Assembly (NCBI GenBank): GCA_033807775.1
Contig: CM066314.1
Span: forward strand, 93,908,929 to 93,972,928
Direction of reading: 5' to 3'
DNA: 64,000 nucleotides
Source: Saussurea involucrata
Lineage: Eukaryota > Streptophyta > Magnoliopsida > Asterales > Asteraceae
Shown one piece after another: positions 44,801 through 52,100 of this stretch. The translations under genes and the position numbers were made by a program. Numbering within the stretch: the stretch's first letter is position 1; each line of letters opens with the position of its first letter. The notes under the pieces are model-generated. The model was not told where the DNA came from. It was given only the letters and a program-made list of their open reading frames with translations, and ran no database searches.

Positions 44801-44978
44801 TCTCAAAAAGAATTTGAACAAACTTGTAAGCAGAAAATGTTCTGACTTCATAAAAGTTCAAGGAAAGTGGTGTTTGAAGAAAGATTTTGAGTGGAGAGTA
44901 AAAGGTACTGATGTTAAATCCAATGACAAAGCTAACAAAGATGGACCCATTCCAAAATGGGTACCTAAACCTAACTGA
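41853..44978 (+). CDS. gag: gag of element A
   Basis: The structural protein that would assemble virus-like particles and package RNA. ATG at 41853 (SSKEYLAMG) is chosen over an upstream TTG in the same frame. Residues about 20-240 are a UBN2-type gag domain (EEYQQWKTRM, WDELERQM, SEINYKFLNSL, NQHED). A charged linker follows, then a zinc knuckle CFKCGKSGHYAKDC at 348-361 for RNA binding. Next come long coiled coils (about 430-590 and 740-830), as in Sirevirus gag extensions. Around 698-742 the repeated QNSD/QNSE peptide is encoded by the family's palindromic word. The C terminus has a CVRC motif and ends GPIPKWVPKPN. The 1,041 residues far exceed typical copia gag. Confidence 0.95.
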   Translation: MSSKEYLAMGSETKPPVLIPEEYQQWKTRMIQFLDNIDENLMISIREGPIEVYIDVAATPATETTPEIPATRVKKNYSQYTAEQKNRHAIDKRAITLMTLAVPNEVLNRIDSGSSAKEMWDELERQMLGTVRSIQAKLNQSINAYERFKAKESESLTQTYSKFCTILNDLRRNGLKKTKSEINYKFLNSLNSEWSSFAISLQMNKDMCEEDLNDLFCVLNQHEDSVKLVVEEKKNVADQLAFLSKSKAIKAPKKTAYLSEIPSLEESDKEEGSEDDEDIKIMAEKLALLTNTFNKRYGKGRFQGNYKRAGSSDYKKKDDREENKIEKRIERSEENKEEKEERKEKNLCFKCGKSGHYAKDCRVKVVKDYEYYTKKAQLAKKRDDEIALLAEQENWLYYTSDEDDHINFPQMRSYMAKMRNEDDSDFEDADSESSAEVHSSLELELMTQIGEMKTEFANLRKQIKGERTLVNKFRIEKEVINEQYEESEAEKQKVKDENSELMKRLSELKVEFSKIKDEKGDLQIKFDMLFEERKNLYSKIKELEDLNLKRGQTQQTLNLLLSNVKDTRFYNPKKGLGLEENVILKRAPILQVSKPKIPEIVEVFIRPASSITSSDNLQRPNSKKSAETISESKTEKSVGSEEKVKKEVSKPTDEKPRYNDTKFKYDSLNVSYKNKQPSFSYHDIESIFDTSKNSETVNQKSETSSLDSELCSQNSESKDQTSDSVNQNSDSGSQKSDSTGFSETKSDEFLQLEKRFNLVSQELEDLRKTYDELENDFCEVDIKLEEALKEKNIFIQKITELEKLKTEYDLFKINASRENDKFFNESSTYEKGESSNSSNKKNLNFSEKEESKRKDDLAKLNDLKRELEKLRMKSTSELNARNSCNKGNCTLNSINKNEMIYVSDLLSLAKKNLVCVRCKNDSFQYSHKCQVKITSVSYIRKDIQKVSVSQNTEKKKIFVPQTQKKEKIKEKKLENIAKPKVTTLKKNLNKLVSRKCSDFIKVQGKWCLKKDFEWRVKGTDVKSNDKANKDGPIPKWVPKPN

Positions 44979-44989
44979 TCTTTTTGCAG
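44945..44989 (+). other. gag-pol boundary hairpin and acceptor-like tract (A)
   Basis: ACCCATT (44945-44951) pairs with AATGGGT (44956-44962) around loop CCAA, extendable by GG/CC with one bulge. The gag stop TGA is at 44976-44978. CTTTTTGCAG ends at 44989, followed by GGC TGT CAT in the pol frame. The frames overlap by only four bases. Confidence 0.65.
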
Positions 44990-47900
44990 GGCTGTCATGT
45001 GTGGTTTTTAGATTCAGGAGCTTCAAGACACATGACAGGTCAGAAGTCTTTTCTATCAAACTTCACAGAAAAGGCTGGAGGAGCAGTAAACTTTGGAAAC
45101 AATAGCAAAGGTCAAGTCAAAGGTTATGGGGATTTAACTAAAGGGGATCTAACTATCCAAAAGGTTTTCTATGTTGAAGGATTACAACACAATCTTTTCA
45201 GCATAAGTCAGTTTTTAGACAGTCTTTGTCAAATTAAGTTTCAAATAACAGGTTGCATGATTCTAACTGAAAATGATGTCAAAGTCTTCTGGGCCAAAAG
45301 ACATATGGACTTATTTGTAGTTAATTTTTCAAAATTGAAAATATTAAATACAGTTTGTCTTTTATCAAAATCAACTGCAAATGAATGCTGGCTTTGGCAC
45401 AGAAGATGTTCTCATCTGAATTTCAAAGATCTTAATAATCTTGTTGCAAAACAGTTGGTTAAAGGCTTACCAAAGCTTAAATTTGAAAAAGAATCATTAT
45501 GCTCAGCTTGTGAAATGGGCAAGATGAAAAAGAGTTCTCACAAATTAAAAATGGACTCATCTTGCAAAGCACCATTAGAAATGATTCATACTGATCTTTG
45601 TGGTCCAATTTCAGTTCAGTCGATGGGAGGAAAGAAATATATGCTTGTGATTGTTGATGAATTATCCAGATACACGTGGGTTGAGTTCCTAAGAGCTAAG
45701 TCAGAAGCTGCTACTACATTGATAAATTTTATCAAAAGGATTCAAGTTCTCTTACAACTTCAAGTTCAGAAAATCAGAAGTGATAATGGAACGGAGTTCA
45801 GAAATGAGACTCTTCAGAATTTTCTAGAAAGTTCTGGGATTTCTCACAATTTTTCTGCTGTCAGAACTCCTCAACAAAATGGTGTTGTTGAAAGGAAGAA
45901 TAGAACTCTAGTTGAGGCTGCGAGAACAATGTTGGCTTATGCAAATCTTCCTACTTTCCTATGGGCTGAAGCAATTGCAACTGCTTGTTTTACACAAAAT
46001 AGAACTTTAATCAATAAGAGATTAAATAAGACTGCTTATGAACTGATAAATAAAAGAAAACCATTAATCAAATTCTTTCATATTTTTGGTTGCAGATGCT
46101 ACGTTCTCAGAGACAGAGAAAATCTTGCCAAATTCGATAAAAAGGCAGATGAAGGATACTTTGTGGGTTATTCTTTAACTTCCAAAGCATTCAGAATCTA
46201 CAATAGAAGAACCAAGAGGATGATGGAGAGCATAAATGTAACTTTTGATGAAGCCAGAATGCGGACTTCTGAACAAGACAGTTCAGAACTCATGCTGAAC
46301 AAGACAAAAATGACTTCTGATACAAATTCTAATCCTATTTGTTCAGAACTCAATTTACTGTTTAAGGATGCTTTTAGTGAACTAATTTCTGATTCTTATG
46401 CAGAATATGAAAACCCAAAGATGGTCAAAGAGATGAAAAATAAGACTCCAGAAATAGTTCAATCAACTGTAATTTCTGACAAAGGTCCATCAGAGGAGTG
46501 CCCAAATCTAATAAATACAAGTGGTGAAAACTCTGAACCTTGTAATCAGAATTCTGATTCTTGTACTCAGAACTCTGAACAAGTCAATCAGAACTCTGAC
46601 TTCATTAATCAGAACTCAAACTTGGATGCAACTCCTACTCATACGTCAGAACAAGGTGACAGTTCAGAATTACAAGCAATCATTGATGAGAATGATGCAA
46701 ACAACAATTATTCAGAGATTGATGTACTCCCTAGTGCTAACAAATGGACTAAAAATCACCCTATTCATCAAGTAATAGGTGATCCATCAGCAGGAGTAAA
46801 GACAAGATCAGCTACAGCAAATGAAGTAATGTTTGCTGGTTTCTTAAGTGTAATTGAACCAAAGAAAGCTAATGAAGCCCTAGAGGATCCAGACTGGATT
46901 TCAGCAATGCAAGAGGAATTGCTTCAATTTGAAAGAAATAAAGTTTGGAGACTCATTCCAAAGCCTGAAGGTAAATCTATAATTGGAACTAAATGGGTGT
47001 TCAGAAACAAAAAGGATGAATCAGGTGTTGTCATCAGAAACAAGGCAAGATTGGTTGCTAAGGGATACTGTCAACAAGAGGGAATTGATTATGATGAGAC
47101 ATTTGCACCAGTGGCAAGGATAGAGGCAATCAGAATATTTTTAGCCTATGCTGCACATAAAAACTTCAAGGTGTATCAAATGGATGTCAAATCAGCCTTT
47201 CTAAATGGCAAACTTAATGAAGAGGTGTATGTCCATCAACCTGAAGGTTTTGTTGATCCAGAATTCCCTGATCATGTTTATATTTTAGACAAAGCTTTAT
47301 ATGGTCTAAAACAAGCACCACGAGCCTGGTATGACACTCTTACTAAACACCTGTTAGGTTCAGGATTCAAGAAAGGTAAGATTGACACAACTTTGTTTTT
47401 AAAGAAACAGGGTAATGATTTGATTCTGATTCAGATTTATGTTGATGACATAATATTTGGTTCTACTAGTCCAGAATTATGTGATAATTTTTCAAAAGTC
47501 ATGTCATCTGAATTTGAAATGAGCATGATGGGTGAACTGAATTTTTTCCTTGGTCTTCAAGTCAAACAACTACCAAAAGGTATTTTCATAAATCAAGGAA
47601 AATATGTCAGAGATATTCTGAAAAAGTTCAAAATGTCTGATTGTGCTTCTATGAGAACACCTATGGCAACTAACATAAAGTTAGATGCTGATCTCAAATG
47701 TGTTTCAGCAGATATCAAACTTTATAGAGGCATGATTGGATCATTACTTTATTTGACTGCAAGTAGACCAGATATCATGTTTTCTACCTGTTTCTGTGCT
47801 AGATTTCAATCTAACCCGAAAGAATCACATATGTTGGCTGTCAAAAGGATTTTAAGATATCTCAAAGGAACACCTGATCTAGGGTTATGGTATCCAAAAG

Positions 47901-48385
47901 AAACTGACTTCAAATTGACTGCTTTCACTGATGCTGATCATGCAGGAAGTAGGTTGGACAGAAAGAGTACATCTGGTGCTTGTCACTTTTTGGGAGATAA
48001 AATAGTGAGTTGGGCATCAAAGAAACAGAATTGTGTATCCACTTCAACTGCTGAAGCAGAGTATGTTGCTGCTGCTGCTTCATGCTCTCAAACATTGTGG
48101 ATGAGAACACAACTCATGGACTATGGATATCAGCTTAATAAGATTCCCATCTATTGTGACTCAGAAAGTGCAATTGCTATTACTCAGAACCCTGTTCAAC
48201 ATTCGAAGACTAAGCATATAGACGTGAGGTATCATTTTATAAAGGACTATGTGGAAAAAGGAACTATAGAGATGCACTTTGTGCATACAAAGTATCAATT
48301 GGCTGACTTGTTCACAAAGCCTCTTGATCACAAAAGGTTTTCTTTTCTCATATGTAAAATAGGAATGCTTAATCTGCCTAGTTGA
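44984..48385 (+). CDS. pol: pol of element A: protease, integrase, RT, RNase H
   Basis: The polyprotein frame is open from 44975 and numbered here from 44984. There is no ATG before the protease, so it must be reached from gag by splicing or recoding. The aspartic protease DSGA is near residue 10. Integrase has a zinc region H139...CxxC from 173 and catalytic D204, D267 and E303 (D-35-E). A Ser/Asn-rich linker follows with QNSD repeats coded by the palindromic word (about 46545-46620). RT has VKSAFLNG and YVDD at 819-822. RNase H begins near 983 (TDADHAG), with AEAEYVAAAASCS and NPVQHSKTKHID. The end is of SIRE type. Pol is in the -1 frame relative to gag. Confidence 0.96.
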   Translation: MQGCHVWFLDSGASRHMTGQKSFLSNFTEKAGGAVNFGNNSKGQVKGYGDLTKGDLTIQKVFYVEGLQHNLFSISQFLDSLCQIKFQITGCMILTENDVKVFWAKRHMDLFVVNFSKLKILNTVCLLSKSTANECWLWHRRCSHLNFKDLNNLVAKQLVKGLPKLKFEKESLCSACEMGKMKKSSHKLKMDSSCKAPLEMIHTDLCGPISVQSMGGKKYMLVIVDELSRYTWVEFLRAKSEAATTLINFIKRIQVLLQLQVQKIRSDNGTEFRNETLQNFLESSGISHNFSAVRTPQQNGVVERKNRTLVEAARTMLAYANLPTFLWAEAIATACFTQNRTLINKRLNKTAYELINKRKPLIKFFHIFGCRCYVLRDRENLAKFDKKADEGYFVGYSLTSKAFRIYNRRTKRMMESINVTFDEARMRTSEQDSSELMLNKTKMTSDTNSNPICSELNLLFKDAFSELISDSYAEYENPKMVKEMKNKTPEIVQSTVISDKGPSEECPNLINTSGENSEPCNQNSDSCTQNSEQVNQNSDFINQNSNLDATPTHTSEQGDSSELQAIIDENDANNNYSEIDVLPSANKWTKNHPIHQVIGDPSAGVKTRSATANEVMFAGFLSVIEPKKANEALEDPDWISAMQEELLQFERNKVWRLIPKPEGKSIIGTKWVFRNKKDESGVVIRNKARLVAKGYCQQEGIDYDETFAPVARIEAIRIFLAYAAHKNFKVYQMDVKSAFLNGKLNEEVYVHQPEGFVDPEFPDHVYILDKALYGLKQAPRAWYDTLTKHLLGSGFKKGKIDTTLFLKKQGNDLILIQIYVDDIIFGSTSPELCDNFSKVMSSEFEMSMMGELNFFLGLQVKQLPKGIFINQGKYVRDILKKFKMSDCASMRTPMATNIKLDADLKCVSADIKLYRGMIGSLLYLTASRPDIMFSTCFCARFQSNPKESHMLAVKRILRYLKGTPDLGLWYPKETDFKLTAFTDADHAGSRLDRKSTSGACHFLGDKIVSWASKKQNCVSTSTAEAEYVAAAASCSQTLWMRTQLMDYGYQLNKIPIYCDSESAIAITQNPVQHSKTKHIDVRYHFIKDYVEKGTIEMHFVHTKYQLADLFTKPLDHKRFSFLICKIGMLNLPS

Positions 48386-48449
48386 AAATATTTTTTTTCT
48401 TTCTTAAAAATGCTAAATTTTTCTAAGTGAAGTTGTCTGAGTAGTGTAT

Positions 48450-48600
48450 TCAGAACTTCTGAGTCTTGAGTTCAGAACTTCTGAGTCTTGAGTTCAGAAC
48501 TTCTGAGTCTTGAGTTCAGAACTTCTGAGTCTTGAGATCAGAACCTCTAAATCTTAAGGTCAGAAATTCTGAGTCAATACTTCAGCAATCTAACTTTCAA
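48450..48600 (+). repeat. 22-bp tandem repeat of the A palindrome
   Basis: TCAGAACTTCTGA occurs at 48450, 48472, 48494 and 48516 with an exact 22-bp period, each followed by GTCTTGAGT. Two degenerate units follow near 48538 and 48560. Confidence 0.95.
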
Positions 48601-48941
48601 AAATTTATTTTTGAGAAATGCAAATAACTTCAACTGTATGGATTATGCTTCTTCGATTATCTTGTTATCTCATCTTTATATATCATTAATACTCAAATGC
48701 ATGCTCAAGTCAAGGGGGAGCATCAAAATTCTTTTGAAAATCATTTTGTGATGCTTAAAAGATTTGTTTTCATTTCTTATCTGTTCAAACCTCTTCTGAA
48801 TAATCAAAATGTTTTATATTGGTCAGAAGTTGATTTTAAAAGACATTTTGGTTACAAGGCAAAATTCTTCTGAGTCATGGAATCAGAACATCTGCGCGTG
48901 TTATTCAGATCTTTGACTTGAGTCAAAATTCTATCCACTAA

Positions 48942-49080
48942 CACGTGTCAGCTTCATATTTGTTTGACAATGCCACGTATTTCATTTAAATCCTTTGTGG
49001 TATTTCACGTGTGTTGACTCCGTTATAACATTGATTTCGCTTTTCCGTTAAACCTTTCAACTTCGCGGATTTTAAATAGG
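48942..49080 (+). promoter_or_regulatory. Putative internal promoter for A ORF3
   Basis: CACGTG at 48942-48947 and 49006-49011, CCACGTA near 48973, then TTTAAATAGG at 49071-49080 as a weak TATA box about 100 bp before the ORF3 ATG. The leader after it is C/T-rich. Confidence 0.55.
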
Positions 49081-49178
49081 TCTTAAAATCCCTATTTCAA
49101 AGTTCTTTCAAATTCCAGAGCGAAACGTGAGATACGAATCAAATCCAGAGTTCTTTGAATCTGTTTTCTTCTTAAATC

Positions 49179-52100
49179 ATGTCTGAAATACGAAGAAGTG
49201 GTCCAATTTCTCTACATTCTACAAAATCGATAATGGATTCATCTGATTCGGAAAGTGATGAAGTACAAAATAGAGTTGCAGAGGAAGGGGCAATAAGAAA
49301 TGATGAAGAAGATGAACAAATGGATGAATCTGAAGGAAATGCGGATGAGGTAAATGTTAATATTGAACATGATCAGAGTGCTGCAGGTTCTATTATGTCA
49401 GATAGATCTATTCTAGTGGAAAGAGTTGTTCCTGAGAGTGAATGGTTGAAATTATCTGAAAATAACTGTGTTATATTGTTTGAGGAAAGTCGTTTTAAGC
49501 CTGAACACAGAATTATCATGGAGTTATTCAAACATCATCCGTACAGAAAATGGTTTACAAGAAGTAAAAATGTGCCTGTTCAGTACATACAACAATGGTG
49601 GAAATATCTTAGGTTAGAAGATAATAAGTTTGTGTCTGAAATTGGAGGAGTGACATTTGTCTTATCTATCTCTGCACTAAGAGAGATGCTGAATCTACCA
49701 GAGAAAGATGATGTACAAAGAAGAACAGATTTTGAGGATTTACCCCTAACAGAGGAATTAATAGCAGAGTTTATGAAGTTGGGATACAATGAAGGATTGA
49801 GGACTCTCAGTTTGTTCAGAAGAAACAAATTACCACCTATTTGGGCTTGCTTCTTTCATGTGGTAAATAAATGTTTGTCAGGGAAAAATAGTTCTGCTGA
49901 TCAAGGTTCTAAACAAATTCTTCAGATATTTCAAGGTTTAGTGAAGAATAGGCATTATGACTATACTTTAATACTTTGGGAAGATATGAAGAATACATTT
50001 GAGAAGAATCAGAAAGCAATTCAGAAGAAGACAAAGGATGCTCCACTGACATACATTCCCTACATAAGGTACTGGCAAATTGTTATTTGGTATGCCATGC
50101 AGGAAAACAGAACAATCTCAAGAAGAACAAATGAAGAGCATGGTCCTACATTTTATTTGGGTAAGATGACCTCAGTAACAAGACTTGAAAATTATCCCAA
50201 TCATAAACTGTTACCAAAATCACTTAGGAACTATATTCCAAGGGAGAGTGAGATTTTAAAAGCTTATTGCACCTCTATGGGAATTGAATTACCTCAAATC
50301 CCTACCCAAGAGGACCAACCTGAGAAGAGAGGTGAGGGGTCTAGTCGAATTAGAGAGGGGGAGGATGTTCAGATGGGTGAACATTCTGAGAGACTTGAGG
50401 GGGAAAATTCTGAGAGCTTGGTTAGACTCAGTGAGGAAAAACAGAATGAGAGTGGTGAGGATGAGAGATTGTTAACAGAGGTTCAAACAGAAAGAGATGC
50501 CTCTGAACCAGCTAATCTTGACCAGGTAACCACACATGCTATTGGTTCACATCTCTTGGTGTCCAATATTGAAACAAACACCATGGACCTAGTGGTGGAT
50601 CTTGAACAACCCATCCATACCCACTCAGAAGCATTTCAACATGCTACTGTTTCACACAAATCCGGGGAACCATCCCAAACTCATTTGGAGGGAGGTGATA
50701 AATCCCAACTTATTCTTCAACACATTGAGTCTGAATATCACAGTCCTATTCATATTGAGCCTGAAATTCCTTTTGACACTTGCACAGATCAGGAATTTAG
50801 TACTCCTGAAACAACATTCATAGACATGCCTAATGTTGGGTGTCGAGGATTGGATGGAAGTCCTGGTGAGGTGAACATTACAAAAGCCTCATTCAAACGT
50901 GCATCTGTTGTACAAGATGACTGTGTGTTATCTACAGGCCATGAGCTCTCTGGGCACATGAAAACTGGACCATCTGTTGGTTCAGGTTCACTGTTAGAAA
51001 CTTCTGAATTTGAAAAGATTCAGAAACAAAACAAGGAGATGGGGGAAAAAGTAGAAAATTTGGAGAAGAGGATGGAGGATCTGAATGATGAGGTATCAGA
51101 TTTGAAAGTTGTGTTAGAGAAAAAGTTAATTTCTGTTGAAACCAAGGTAGATGATGTAAAGAAATCCTTGGATTCTCACAAAAAGGAGATCATGGATATA
51201 ATGTCTGGTTTTCAAAAAGATATGTTAAAACAGATGCAGGGTATGCAGGAATCTATATTGAAAGCACTGAGTGTATCTTTGGCTTCTACTTCAAAGCCTC
51301 TTGATCCTGTTCCTATTGCAGAAGCTGAACCTGAAGTTGCTTTTAATCAGAACTTGAAAAGGAAGTTTGATGATAATGATCCTCATAATCATCAAAAGGG
51401 GGAGAAAAGACAAAGGTTAAGTTCTGATGATGATATTGGCATAGAAGATTTTGAGATAGCAGACATGCACTTAGCCAATACAAAAAGTACAGAAGATCAG
51501 ACACAGGAAAATTTAAAGGAGATGATTCAGATAGTACAGCTTGACAGTTCAGATACAGAAGAAATGGAGTTAGGAAGTATTGATAGTAATGAATCAGATA
51601 AAACAGAGGAATTGAACTTGGATACTGAGATGGAAGGAAACTCAGATGAAACTGTAGCTATTGAGGAATCTGATTTGAGAATGGAAGAAATAGTGGAAAG
51701 TACAGTGGTAAACAGGTGTACAGATATTGTGGTTTATAACAGTGAAAGGGCAATGGAGTCTGAATCAGAAGAAATGAGGTTGAATGAAGAATTGATCAGA
51801 AGAATGCATAATGAAGTAGTCAGAGCTTTGAGTGTTCAGAAAATTCATAAAGGAATAAAAGTGATAAGACCCATTGATCTAATGGGAGAAGAAGACAGAA
51901 CTGTAGATTACACTCAGGATTTTAAAGATGATTTTAGGTTTAACTTTTGTGATGAGTTAAATACAGAAGAAGAGTATGTGAAAGTGAAAGACTTCTTTAT
52001 GCCTTCTGAATATGTATTCAGAAAACCAATCGAGATTCCAAAGATTAAATTGCAAAGACTAGAAGAACCTTTGTGTGACTTCATTCTAGAGTTAAGTGAT

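Larger units (their letters stand above)
48386..49178 (+). other. A spacer between pol and ORF3
   Basis: Noncoding, 793 bp. It holds the 22-bp palindrome array (48450-48600), a PPT-like tract CAAGGGGGAGC at 48711-48721 and the ORF3 promoter region (48942-49080). Confidence 0.8.

Noticed and set aside
44970..44990. Classical -1 ribosomal frameshift site between gag and pol of A
   Set aside because: The frames overlap by four bases, no X XXY YYZ heptamer fits, and the hairpin is upstream rather than downstream.
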